The translations under genes were made by a program, and so were the position numbers. A stretch of 64,000 nucleotides of DNA from Streptococcus infantis SPAR10 (GTDB taxonomy: Bacteria; Bacillota; Bacilli; Lactobacillales; Streptococcaceae), in assembly GCF_000279535.1 (NCBI RefSeq), contig NZ_ALCH01000003.1:62001-126000 (forward strand), in the 5' to 3' direction. Positions 9,972-17,967 of this stretch are shown here, in pieces. Positions within the stretch are counted from its first letter, which is position 1. The number at the start of each line of letters is the position of its first letter. The notes beneath the pieces are model-generated. The model had not been told where the DNA came from. It saw only the letters and a program-made list of their open reading frames with translations, and did no database searches.

Positions 9972-10397
9972 CTAAATAATACGACCTTCTAAATGATCCA
10001 ATTCATGCTGACAAATCTGAGCAGGAAATCCTGTCAGGGTAACGGTTTGCTCTTGCCAATGGATATCTCTGTAGCTTACTGTAATCTTCTCATACCTAGT
10101 TGTCGGTCTTACACCTGTCAAAGACAAACAACCTTCCTCTGTCTCGTATGCTCCTTCAAAAGATTGGAGAACTGGATTAAACATAACCATGGGAATCATT
10201 CCGATATTAAAAATAATGACGCGTTTTTGTACCCCAATCATATTGGCCGCTAGTCCAACACAGCTTTCTCGGTTAGCCAATAGGGTATCCTGCAAATCCT
10301 TTGCTAGGGGTAGATCTTCCTGACTTGCAGGCTGGGATACCTGCGACAAAAACAAGATATCTTTTACAATTTTCTTTTCCAAGACTCTTTCCTCCAT
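9972..10397 (-). CDS. Peptide deformylase paralogue, motif 1 Gln missing
   Basis: Short deformylase-like protein of 141 residues. The metal ligands are intact: Cys90 in EEGCLS, and His131/His135 with catalytic Glu132 in QHELDHLEG. In motif 1 the conserved Gln of GLAAPQ is replaced: the sequence reads GLAANM, so Met53 occupies that site. The protein ends right after motif 3, without the longer C-terminus of the main enzyme. Streptococci carry a separate full-length def elsewhere. Catalytic activity on formyl-Met is doubtful; a regulatory or vestigial role is possible. Confidence 0.8.
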   Translation of the reverse strand: MEERVLEKKIVKDILFLSQVSQPASQEDLPLAKDLQDTLLANRESCVGLAANMIGVQKRVIIFNIGMIPMVMFNPVLQSFEGAYETEEGCLSLTGVRPTTRYEKITVSYRDIHWQEQTVTLTGFPAQICQHELDHLEGRII

Positions 10398-10415
10398 ACG
10401 ATATCAGTCTACTTG

Positions 10416-10424
10416 ATTATAGCA
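10416..10424 (-). promoter_or_regulatory. Extended -10 promoter for the deformylase paralogue
   Basis: Minus-strand TGCTATAAT about 20 bases upstream of the ATG; the -35 region is weak. Confidence 0.55.
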
Positions 10425-10456
10425 CAAAATCTTTGGCAGTTTATCTTTATATATAA

Positions 10457-10485
10457 ACAAAAAGCCATCCGAAGATGACTTTTCA
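10457..10485 (-). terminator. Terminator of the P-type ATPase gene
   Basis: Stem AAAAGTCATC-TTCG-GATGGCTTTTT with a UUCG loop and trailing T run on the minus strand, just past the stop at 10493. Confidence 0.85.
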
Positions 10486-10492
10486 TGATTGT

Positions 10493-13177
10493 TTAAATAG
10501 CGTTTTTATCTTTTCCAAGCGCTCGTTGGACTGCTTTAACAATCTCAACAAGGACCACGATCATAAGTGCTCCTACGGCAACAACCATCCATTGAGTCAA
10601 GCTCAAGTTTGAAACGTGGAAGAGATTATTAAATCCAGGAACCAAAATTGTCACCACAAAGAGTACAAAGGCAACTGGGATAGACCAGTTAAAGGTCTTG
10701 TTGGTAAAGAGTCCCACTTTAAAGATTGATTGGTAAACCGACTTAACGTTAAAGGCATGGAGCAATTGGATCAAACCGAGAGTTGCAAAAGCCATGGTAA
10801 GGGCATCCGCATGGATTTCAGTATGACTTTGGTGCTCTGGGAAGAGAAGAGCCCAACCATAAACACCTAAAACTAGCATCGTTTGGAAGATCCCTTGATA
10901 AATGATTGCTCCGAAGACACCACCATCAAAGAAGTTAGACTTACGGCCACGCGGTTTGTGAGTCATAACGCCTGGCTCAGCTGGTTCCACACCAAGGGCG
11001 ATGGCTGGTAGCGTATCTGTTACCAAGTTAATCCATAGCAAATGCACTGGTTGAAGCACATCCCAACCTAACAAGGTAGCAAAGAAGATGGTGAAGACTT
11101 CAGCCATATTAGCAGACAAGAGGTATTGGATTGATTTTTGGATATTGGAGAAGACTTTACGTCCTTCTTCTACCGCTACGATAATGGTTGCAAAGTTATC
11201 ATCGGCGAGGACCATATCAGAAGCTCCCTTAGAAACCTCTGTACCTGTAATCCCCATACCGATACCGATGTCAGCTGTCTTAAGTGATGGTGCATCGTTG
11301 ACCCCGTCACCTGTCATGGCAACAACCTTACCTTCTTTTTGCCATGCTTTCACGATACGAACCTTGTGTTCAGGAGATACACGCGCGTAGACAGAGTATT
11401 GCTTGAAGACTTTTTGGAATTCTTCATCCGTGAGTTCATTCAACTCAGCACCAGTGAAGACATGGTCTTCTGTGTCATTTGGATCGATGATTCCGAGACG
11501 TTTGGCAATAGCTTCCGCTGTATCTTGGTGGTCACCTGTGATCATGATTGGACGGATACCTGCTTCTTTAGCGACACGGACAGCTTCTGCTGCTTCAGGA
11601 CGTTCAGGGTCAATCATGCCGACCAAACCAGAGAAGATGAGGTCAGACTCAACGATTTCAGATTCCAAGGTTGGGATTTCGTTGCTTGTCTTGTAAGCCA
11701 TCATCAAGACACGAAGGGCTTGTTTAGCCAAGTCTTTATTGGTGGCAAGGATAGCATTTTTATCCTCTTCTGTGATTGGACGAACTTCCCCATTGACTTC
11801 AATACGAGTCACGCGCTTGAGCAATTGATCAGGCGCACCCTTCACAGCGATAAAGTAAGAACCGTCTGTTTCCTTATGAATGGTAGACATGAGTTTACGG
11901 TCTGAGTCAAATGGCAATTCAGCCACACGTGGCTCATCCTTCAAGACTTCACGAACATCAAAGTTGTGGTCCAAACCAAACTGTACAAGAGCTGTCTCAG
12001 TTGGGTCACCAATCAACTTACCAGATGGATCCACCTTGGTATCATTGGCAAAGTTCATGATACGTAGGGTATTGTTGCTAGCAGCAATTTCAGATGCCGA
12101 GCTTTGCAATTGACCGTTGGTATAAACTTTTTCAACCGTCATTTGGTTCATGGTCAAAGTACCTGTTTTATCAGATGCAATGATTTCTGTTGAACCAAGC
12201 GTTTCAACCGCTGGCAATTTACGGACGATTGAATTCCGTTTTGCAAGGGTTGTAGTCCCCAATGATAGAACGATGGTTACAATGGCAGGGAGACCTTCTG
12301 GAATCGCCGCAACCGCAAGGGCAACCGCCACCATCAAGCCTTCTAATGGATGTTCACCACGAACAAAGACACCAACCAAGAAGGTAATAACTGCAATCAC
12401 AATGATTAAGTAAGTCAAGGCCTTAGATAATTGTTCCAAGCTTTGCTTCAATGGTGTTTCTGTCTCATCAGCATTGGCCAACATGTCCGCAATCTTACCA
12501 ACTTCAGTATACATACCAGTGTTAGTCACGACACCAATACCACGACCGTAAGTTACGTTTGAGTTTTGGTAACCCATATTAACTCGGTCCCCAATACCAG
12601 CATCTGCTTCTACCATTTGAGTAATATCCTTTTCAACCGGTACAGACTCACCAGTAAGAGCAGCTTCTTCGATTTTAAGAGACGCCGCTTCAAGCAAACG
12701 CATATCGGCAGGCACCACATCTCCAGCTTCTAGCAAGACGATGTCCCCAGGCACCAATTCTTTTGAGTCAATCTCAATAACATGACCATCACGACGAACA
12801 CGAGCCATCGGGCTAGACATATTTTTCAGAGCTTCAATGGCTGCTTCTGCTTGCCCTTCCTGGTAAACCCCAAAGGCAGCATTCAAGACAACAACGGCCA
12901 AGATGATAATGGCATCCGTTAGACCGTCCATTCCTTCTGTAATCACAGAAAGTGCCGCTGCCGCAAGCAAGATGATAATCATCAAATCCTTAAATTGATC
13001 AAGGAATTTAGCTAGTAGGCTACGTTTCTCTCCCTCTTCCAACTCATTACGACCATAAGTCGCTAGTCGTTCTTGAGCTTGAGCCGTTGACAAACCTTCG
13101 ATAGATGAGTCCAAGTTCTTTAGGACTTCTTCTGAGGTTTGTGTGTAAAACAAGTCTTTATTTTGTTCTTTTGACAA
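10493..13177 (-). CDS. P-type Ca2+/Mn2+ efflux ATPase (CaxP/MgtA type)
   Basis: P2-type cation ATPase of 894 residues. It has TGES (175-178) in the actuator domain, PEGLP (293-297) in M4, the phosphorylated Asp336 in DKTGT, and hinge motifs TGDGVNDAP and MITGD. The start is TTG at 13177: a strong GGAGGAG Shine-Dalgarno sits about seven bases before it and no closer ATG fits. In pneumococcus the orthologue (caxP, later mgtA) exports Ca2+ and Mn2+ and is switched on by a manganese riboswitch. The leader here contains such a riboswitch and the divergent neighbour is mntE, so the metal-efflux role is well supported. Confidence 0.93.
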   Translation of the reverse strand: MSKEQNKDLFYTQTSEEVLKNLDSSIEGLSTAQAQERLATYGRNELEEGEKRSLLAKFLDQFKDLMIIILLAAAALSVITEGMDGLTDAIIILAVVVLNAAFGVYQEGQAEAAIEALKNMSSPMARVRRDGHVIEIDSKELVPGDIVLLEAGDVVPADMRLLEAASLKIEEAALTGESVPVEKDITQMVEADAGIGDRVNMGYQNSNVTYGRGIGVVTNTGMYTEVGKIADMLANADETETPLKQSLEQLSKALTYLIIVIAVITFLVGVFVRGEHPLEGLMVAVALAVAAIPEGLPAIVTIVLSLGTTTLAKRNSIVRKLPAVETLGSTEIIASDKTGTLTMNQMTVEKVYTNGQLQSSASEIAASNNTLRIMNFANDTKVDPSGKLIGDPTETALVQFGLDHNFDVREVLKDEPRVAELPFDSDRKLMSTIHKETDGSYFIAVKGAPDQLLKRVTRIEVNGEVRPITEEDKNAILATNKDLAKQALRVLMMAYKTSNEIPTLESEIVESDLIFSGLVGMIDPERPEAAEAVRVAKEAGIRPIMITGDHQDTAEAIAKRLGIIDPNDTEDHVFTGAELNELTDEEFQKVFKQYSVYARVSPEHKVRIVKAWQKEGKVVAMTGDGVNDAPSLKTADIGIGMGITGTEVSKGASDMVLADDNFATIIVAVEEGRKVFSNIQKSIQYLLSANMAEVFTIFFATLLGWDVLQPVHLLWINLVTDTLPAIALGVEPAEPGVMTHKPRGRKSNFFDGGVFGAIIYQGIFQTMLVLGVYGWALLFPEHQSHTEIHADALTMAFATLGLIQLLHAFNVKSVYQSIFKVGLFTNKTFNWSIPVAFVLFVVTILVPGFNNLFHVSNLSLTQWMVVAVGALMIVVLVEIVKAVQRALGKDKNAI

Positions 13178-13206
13178 AACAGTCTCCTCCTTTTTGGCCT
13201 CTTTTT

Positions 13207-13246
13207 ACAAAAAAAGAGACCTGTTTTTTAAAAAAACAAGTCTCGC
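13207..13246 (-). terminator. Riboswitch expression-platform terminator
   Basis: Minus strand: GAGACTTGTTTTTTT paired with AAAAAACAGGTCTC, followed by a T run, between the aptamer and the ATPase start. It is the likely OFF state of the riboswitch. Confidence 0.85.
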
Positions 13247-13249
13247 TGT

Positions 13250-13323
13250 TTAATATAGTGCCGGAAATAATTCGTAATGACGACACTATCGCGGTTAACC
13301 GCCAGCTACTCCCTTGAGTAGTT
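13250..13323 (-). promoter_or_regulatory. yybP-ykoY (Mn2+-sensing) riboswitch aptamer
   Basis: On the minus strand the leader contains the conserved L1 AAGGGAGTAG followed by the L3 segment GTCGTCATTACG and a closing CCGGCACT. These are the hallmarks of the yybP-ykoY class, which binds Mn2+ where L1 and L3 dock. ACTACTC pairs to close P1 near 13306-13323. It precedes an intrinsic terminator and the P-type ATPase gene, so Mn2+ would be expected to relieve termination. Confidence 0.9.
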
Positions 13324-13325
13324 CT

Positions 13326-13353
13326 ATTATATCAGAATTTCAAAAGTTTTCAA
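13326..13353 (-). promoter_or_regulatory. Promoter for the riboswitch-ATPase unit
   Basis: Minus-strand TTGAAA (13348-13353), a 16-base spacer, and TATAAT (13326-13331) with TG one base upstream. Transcription would start at the edge of the aptamer. Confidence 0.75.
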
Positions 13354-13385
13354 GTTTTGAGGTGTATTTAACTTACTTCCCACAT

Positions 13386-13414
13386 TTGAATTTTCCTTGG
13401 AAAACCAGTATAAT
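13386..13414 (+). promoter_or_regulatory. Promoter for mntE
   Basis: TTGAAT (13386-13391), 17-base spacer, TATAAT (13409-13414), then a GAAGGGGAG Shine-Dalgarno before the ATG at 13448. The mntE leader is short and has no riboswitch. Confidence 0.8.
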
Positions 13415-13447
13415 GAAAGAATACTAAAATGCTAGAAGGGGAGTTAG

Positions 13448-14638
13448 ATGAATCAATCGGTTTCAAACTTAAAATTAGCTGAGCGTGGTGCCATTATCAG
13501 CATCTTGACCTATCTATTTTTGTCTGCAGCTAAGCTAGCGACCGGACACCTCCTCCATTCATCCAGTTTGGTAGCTGATGGCTTTAACAACGTTTCAGAT
13601 ATCGTTGGAAACGTGGCCCTTCTAATTGGGATTCGTTTGGCTCGCCAACCGGCAGATAGAGATCATCGCTTCGGCCACTGGAAAATCGAGGATTTGGCAA
13701 GTCTCATCACTTCCATCATCATGTTTTACGTTGGGTTTGATGTTCTACGGGACACCATTCAAAAGATACTCAGCCGAGAACAAACGGTCATTGACCCACT
13801 TGGTGCGACTCTGGGGGTCATCTCTGCCATTATCATGTTCGCCGTTTATCTCTACAATACCCATCTGAGTAAGCAAGCTAAATCAAAGGCCCTCAAGGCA
13901 GCTGCTAAGGATAATCTGTCAGATGCAGTGACATCTCTTGGAACTTCTATTGCTATCCTGGCTAGTAGCTTCAACTATCCAATCGTGGATAAGTTGGCCG
14001 CGATTATCATTACCTTCTTTATTCTAAAAACTGCTTATGATATCTTTATCGAGTCATCCTTCAGCCTTTCTGATGGTTTTGATGAGCACTTGCTAGAAGA
14101 TTACCAAAAGGCAATCATGGAAATTCCTAAGATTAGCAAGGTCAAATCACAACGCGGTCGTACCTACGGAAGCAATATTTATCTGGACATCACACTTGAG
14201 ATGAACCCAGATCTGTCTGTTTTTGAAAGTCACGAAATTGCGGACCAGGTCGAATCTATGCTGACAGAACAATTTGGTGTCTTTGATACAGACATTCATA
14301 TCGAACCATCACCAATCCCTGAGGATGAAATTCTAGATAATGTCTATAAAAAATTGCTCATGAGAGAGCAACTAATCGACCAAGGAAATCAACTGGAGGA
14401 ATTACTTGCAGAAGACTTCATTTATATCCGCCAGGACGGACAAGAACTGGACAAGGATGCCTATAAGGCTGAAAAAGAATTAACCTCTGCTATCAAGGAG
14501 CTTCATTTAACTTCTATCAGTCAGAAAACAAAGCTCATCCGCTACCAAGTCGGTGATACCATTCATACCAGCATCTGGCGTCGCCACGAAACTTGGCAAA
14601 ATATTTTCCATCAGGAAACAAAAATAGAAAAAGACTAA
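13448..14638 (+). CDS. mntE: Cation diffusion facilitator, manganese exporter MntE
   Basis: CDF family protein of 396 residues with about six N-terminal membrane segments. It carries the metal-site motif DGFNNVSD in TM2 and a second aspartate pair later in the membrane domain, as in Mn-type CDFs. A cytoplasmic dimerisation domain follows, then a streptococcal C-terminal extension beyond residue 290. In pneumococcus MntE exports Mn2+. It is transcribed divergently from the riboswitch-controlled ATPase, forming a two-pump manganese efflux locus. Confidence 0.92.
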   Translation: MNQSVSNLKLAERGAIISILTYLFLSAAKLATGHLLHSSSLVADGFNNVSDIVGNVALLIGIRLARQPADRDHRFGHWKIEDLASLITSIIMFYVGFDVLRDTIQKILSREQTVIDPLGATLGVISAIIMFAVYLYNTHLSKQAKSKALKAAAKDNLSDAVTSLGTSIAILASSFNYPIVDKLAAIIITFFILKTAYDIFIESSFSLSDGFDEHLLEDYQKAIMEIPKISKVKSQRGRTYGSNIYLDITLEMNPDLSVFESHEIADQVESMLTEQFGVFDTDIHIEPSPIPEDEILDNVYKKLLMREQLIDQGNQLEELLAEDFIYIRQDGQELDKDAYKAEKELTSAIKELHLTSISQKTKLIRYQVGDTIHTSIWRRHETWQNIFHQETKIEKD

Positions 14639-14643
14639 AGCAA

Positions 14644-14675
14644 AACTCCCAACTTTCTCAGTTGGGAGTTTTTTA
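14644..14675. terminator. Bidirectional terminator between mntE and scrK
   Basis: ACTCCCAAC-loop-GTTGGGAGT stem, with T residues following on the plus strand and a shorter T run on the minus strand. It lies between the two convergent stops. Confidence 0.9.
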
Positions 14676-14680
14676 TATTC

Positions 14681-15568
14681 TTATTTTGCAACGCTCTTAG
14701 CAAGAACGAAGTTTCCTAGTGTAGCTGAACCATTGCCAGCAACAGCTGGAGTCACGATATAGTCGCGCACATCTGGAACTGGTAGGTAGCCGTTGAGCAA
14801 GGATGTGAATTTCTCACGTACACGGTCAAGCATATGTTGTTGAGCCATAACCCCACCACCAAAGACGATGACATCTGGACGGAAAGTTACAGTCGCATTC
14901 ACTGCAGCTTGAGCAATGTAGTAGGCTTGAACATCCCAGACAGAGTTGTTGGGTTCAATGTTTTCCCCACGAACACCTGTACGAGCTTCCAAACTTGGAC
15001 CAGCTGCATAACCTTCCAAACATCCATTATGGAAAGGACAAACACCTTTAAATTCTTTTTCAATATCCATTGGGTGTCTAGCCACATAATAATGCCCCAT
15101 CTCAGGGTGACCAACACCGCCAATAAACTCGCCACGTTGGATAACACCTGCACCGATACCTGTACCGATTGTGTAATAAACCAAGTTTTCGATACGACCG
15201 CCGGCATTATTACGAGCAACCACTTCACCGTATGCAGAACTGTTTACGTCTGTCGTGAAATACATAGGCACGTTTAGAGCGCGACGAAGAGCACCAAGCA
15301 AGTCTACATTTGCCCAGTTAGGTTTTGGAGTTGTTGTGATAAATCCGTAAGTTTTTGAGTTTTTATCGATATCGATTGGACCAAATGAACCAATGGCAAG
15401 TCCTGCAAGATTGTCGAATTTTGAGAAGAACTCGATGGTTTTATCGATTGTTTCAATAGGTGTTGTTGTAGGAAATTGTACTTTTTCTACAACGTTATAG
15501 TTTTCATCTCCGACAGCACAGACAAATTTTGTACCGCCCGCTTCCAAGCTTCCGTATAGTTTTGTCAT
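14681..15568 (-). CDS. scrK: Fructokinase (ROK family)
   Basis: ATP-dependent fructokinase of 295 residues that phosphorylates the fructose released when sucrose-6-phosphate is hydrolysed. It has the N-terminal phosphate-binding motif EAGGTKF, the ROK signature region around GTGIGAGV, and a zinc-site segment (GHPEMGH then CPFHNGC). It has its own promoter and lies directly downstream of scrA, whose strong terminator separates the two. Confidence 0.94.
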   Translation of the reverse strand: MTKLYGSLEAGGTKFVCAVGDENYNVVEKVQFPTTTPIETIDKTIEFFSKFDNLAGLAIGSFGPIDIDKNSKTYGFITTTPKPNWANVDLLGALRRALNVPMYFTTDVNSSAYGEVVARNNAGGRIENLVYYTIGTGIGAGVIQRGEFIGGVGHPEMGHYYVARHPMDIEKEFKGVCPFHNGCLEGYAAGPSLEARTGVRGENIEPNNSVWDVQAYYIAQAAVNATVTFRPDVIVFGGGVMAQQHMLDRVREKFTSLLNGYLPVPDVRDYIVTPAVAGNGSATLGNFVLAKSVAK

Positions 15569-15595
15569 GATTAACCTCTTGTATTTATTTTCTTT

Positions 15596-15604
15596 ATTAT
15601 AGCA
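15596..15604 (-). promoter_or_regulatory. Extended -10 promoter for scrK
   Basis: Minus-strand TGCTATAAT about 30 bases before the scrK ATG. No strong -35 is visible. Confidence 0.6.
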
Positions 15605-15666
15605 TATTTCCAGACTGAAAATTGCTCAATATTTTAGATTTTCCTCTGTAAATTTTACCATTCAAT

Positions 15667-15702
15667 CAAAAACGAACAAACATGACATTTGTTCGTTTTT
15701 TG
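15667..15702 (-). terminator. Terminator of scrA
   Basis: Perfect AAAAACGAACAAA / TTTGTTCGTTTTT stem with a 7-base loop, six bases past the scrA stop. Confidence 0.92.
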
Positions 15703-15707
15703 ATTTA

Positions 15708-17603
15708 TTAAGCTTTAACTTCAATGACTGCGTCACCCTTAGCAACTGATCCAGAAGCAACTGGATTTACTGAAGCAAAGTCTGCAGTGTTTGTTACGAT
15801 AACCATAGTAGTGTTATCAAGCCCTGCAGCAGCAATCTTAGCTGAGTCAAATGTTCCAAGAACATCTCCAGCTTTAACCTTGTCACCTTGGGCAACTTTA
15901 TGGTTAAATCCTTCACCGTTCATTGAAACAGTGTCGATACCAACGTGGATCAAGATTTCAGCTCCATTTGCTGTTCTAAGACCGTAAGCATGGCCAGTTG
16001 GGAAGACGATTGTTACTTCAGCATCAGCTGGTGCGTAAACGACATCTTCACTTGGTTTTACAGCGATACCTTGTCCCATAGCTCCACTTGAGAATACTGG
16101 GTCATTCACATTTGAAAGAGCAACAACATCACCAACGATTGGTGTTTGAATAACACCTTCGCTCGGTGCAACAACAGCACCAGTAACTGCTTCTTCAGTC
16201 AAACGATCTGTTTCAGCTTCAGTAATAGCACCTGCAGCTTCTTCTACTTCATCTTCATAACCAAACATGTAAGTAAGAGCGAAACCAAGTGCAAATGATA
16301 CAGCTACCATAAGAAGGTATTGTAGAAGTTGTCCGTTACCAATGTAAAGCATTGTACCAGGGATGATTGTGATACCATTACCAGTACCAGCAAGTCCAAG
16401 GATAGATGCCAATCCACCACCGATTGCACCAGCAATCAATGAAAGGAAGAATGGTTTACGGAAACGCAAGTTAACCCCGAAGATAGCAGGCTCAGTAATA
16501 CCTAGGAAGGCAGAAAGAGCAGCTGGGAAAGCAAGTGTTTTAAGTTTAGGATTTTTAGTTTTCACACCAACGGCTACTGTCGCAGCACCTTGAGCAGTCA
16601 TGGCAGCTGTGATGATAGCGTTGAATGGGTTAGCATGGTCAGCAGCAAGCAATTGAACTTCAAGCAAGTTGAAGATGTGGTGAACACCTGATACGACGAT
16701 TAATTGGTGAACTCCACCAATCAAGAAACCACCAAGTCCGAATGGCAAGTTAAGAATAGCTTTTGTTCCAATGAGAATGTAGTTTTCAACAACGTGGAAG
16801 ACTGGTCCGATAACAAACAATCCAAGGATTGACATTACAAGGAGTGTTACAAACGGTGTTACCAAGAGGTCAAGTACATCTGGAACAACCTTACGAACTG
16901 CTTTTTCAAACTTAGCTCCGACAACCCCGATGATGAAGGCTGGAAGAACTGAACCTTGCAAACCTACAACTGGGATAAATCCGAAGAACTGCATTGCAGT
17001 TACTTCACCACCAGAAGCAACAGCCCAGGCATTTGGAAGTGAGCCAGATACGAGCATCATACCAAGAACGATACCAACGGCTGGATTACCACCGAATACG
17101 CGGAATGTTGACCAAACAACTAATCCTGGCAAGATAATAAAGGCTGTATCAGTCAAGATTTGAGTGTAAGTTGTCACATCTTCTGGAAGTGTCATCCCAA
17201 GAGCAGTCAAGAGACCACGAACACCCATGAAGAGACCAGTTGCTACGATAACTGGAATGATTGGTACGAATACGTCACCGAAAGTACGGATAGCACGTTG
17301 GAACCAATTTCCTTGTTTGGCAGCTTCTGCTTTCATTTCAGATTTTGTAGAAGTTGGCAAACCAAGAGCTACGACTTCATCGTACATCTTGTTTACTGTA
17401 CCAGTACCAAAGATGATTTGGTATTGACCTGAGTTAAAGAAAGCACCTTGAACTTTTTCCAAGTTCTCGATAGCATCCTTATTGATTTTCGCTTCATCTT
17501 TTACCATCACACGGAGGCGAGTCGCACAGTGAGCTACACTGTTGACGTTCTCACGTCCACCCAAGGCTTCGATGACTTTTTTTGCAATTTCTGTATTGGT
17601 CAT
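15708..17603 (-). CDS. scrA: Sucrose-specific PTS enzyme IIBCA
   Basis: PTS permease of 631 residues that takes up sucrose and releases sucrose-6-phosphate. Domain order is IIB (phospho-Cys in SVAHCATRLRV, about residue 25), a IIC membrane domain (about 100-450), and a C-terminal IIA with its phospho-His in ILIHVGIDTV (about 555). ATG 17603 is preferred over TTG 17609 because it sits ten bases from the AAGGAG site. Transcribed divergently from scrB-scrR across a 364-base region with two promoters and shared operator-like motifs. Confidence 0.94.
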   Translation of the reverse strand: MTNTEIAKKVIEALGGRENVNSVAHCATRLRVMVKDEAKINKDAIENLEKVQGAFFNSGQYQIIFGTGTVNKMYDEVVALGLPTSTKSEMKAEAAKQGNWFQRAIRTFGDVFVPIIPVIVATGLFMGVRGLLTALGMTLPEDVTTYTQILTDTAFIILPGLVVWSTFRVFGGNPAVGIVLGMMLVSGSLPNAWAVASGGEVTAMQFFGFIPVVGLQGSVLPAFIIGVVGAKFEKAVRKVVPDVLDLLVTPFVTLLVMSILGLFVIGPVFHVVENYILIGTKAILNLPFGLGGFLIGGVHQLIVVSGVHHIFNLLEVQLLAADHANPFNAIITAAMTAQGAATVAVGVKTKNPKLKTLAFPAALSAFLGITEPAIFGVNLRFRKPFFLSLIAGAIGGGLASILGLAGTGNGITIIPGTMLYIGNGQLLQYLLMVAVSFALGFALTYMFGYEDEVEEAAGAITEAETDRLTEEAVTGAVVAPSEGVIQTPIVGDVVALSNVNDPVFSSGAMGQGIAVKPSEDVVYAPADAEVTIVFPTGHAYGLRTANGAEILIHVGIDTVSMNGEGFNHKVAQGDKVKAGDVLGTFDSAKIAAAGLDNTTMVIVTNTADFASVNPVASGSVAKGDAVIEVKA

Positions 17604-17639
17604 TTGCAAAAATCTCCTTATAAAAAAATTTGTTCTTGT

Positions 17640-17654
17640 TTGAAAGCGATTTTA
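17640..17654 (+). promoter_or_regulatory. Possible cre (CcpA) site in the scrA leader
   Basis: TTGAAAGCGATTTTA matches the cre consensus WTGNAANCGNWNNCW at all but one position. It lies just downstream of the scrA -10, fitting roadblock-type catabolite repression. Confidence 0.55.
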
Positions 17655-17671
17655 CTCGCCCTACGAGTATT

Positions 17672-17699
17672 ATTTTATCACGTTTCTAAAATATGTCAA
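17672..17699 (-). promoter_or_regulatory. scrA promoter
   Basis: Minus-strand TTGACA (17694-17699), 16-base spacer, TAAAAT (17672-17677). The -35 overlaps an operator-like motif. Confidence 0.75.
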
Positions 17700-17709
17700 G
17701 CGTTTTGCA
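17694..17709. promoter_or_regulatory. Probable ScrR operator, scrA side
   Basis: TGTCAAGCGTTTTGCA covers the scrA -35. It agrees at 13 of 16 positions with the motif at the scrB promoter (17864-17879). The central CGTTT core suits a LacI-family repressor, and scrR is the local one. Confidence 0.6.
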
Positions 17710-17863
17710 GAAAAATTTTTTGGTTGCCAAATTTTTTGATAGTTTTTGCTACTTTCTTAATAAATCTCTCTAAAAAGTGCCTATTCCTACGTGTTTTTAT
17801 GTGCATTTTTTCAAAAACTTTCATATTTTCATTAATTTTCATAAAAATAGGTCCCTAATCATC

Positions 17864-17879
17864 TGTCAATCGTTTGACA
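17864..17879. promoter_or_regulatory. Probable ScrR operator, scrB side
   Basis: TGTCAATCGTTTGACA is an inverted repeat of TGTCAA/TTGACA around TCGT. Its right arm is the scrB -35. It pairs with the similar site at 17694-17709. Confidence 0.6.
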
Positions 17880-17903
17880 TTTTTTTCTTAAATTCGATAT
17901 AAA
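17874..17903 (+). promoter_or_regulatory. scrB-scrR promoter
   Basis: TTGACA (17874-17879), 18-base spacer, TATAAA (17898-17903). The palindrome AAACGTTT at 17924-17931, within GGAAACGTTTAC, lies about 20 bases after the -10 and may be a further LacI/CcpA-type site. Confidence 0.75.
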
Positions 17904-17967
17904 AGACTTGCTTTTTTATAAGGAAACGTTTACTATAAAGATAGTAGAATTTATGGAGGGAATATAA

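Noticed and set aside
11339..11905. 188-codon open frame antisense to the P-type ATPase
   Set aside because: It runs opposite a clear, motif-rich gene with no promoter or ribosome site; composition is that of a reversed codon frame.
14834..15277. 147-codon open frame antisense to scrK
   Set aside because: Shadow of the fructokinase gene; Cys/Thr/His-rich translation without domain features.
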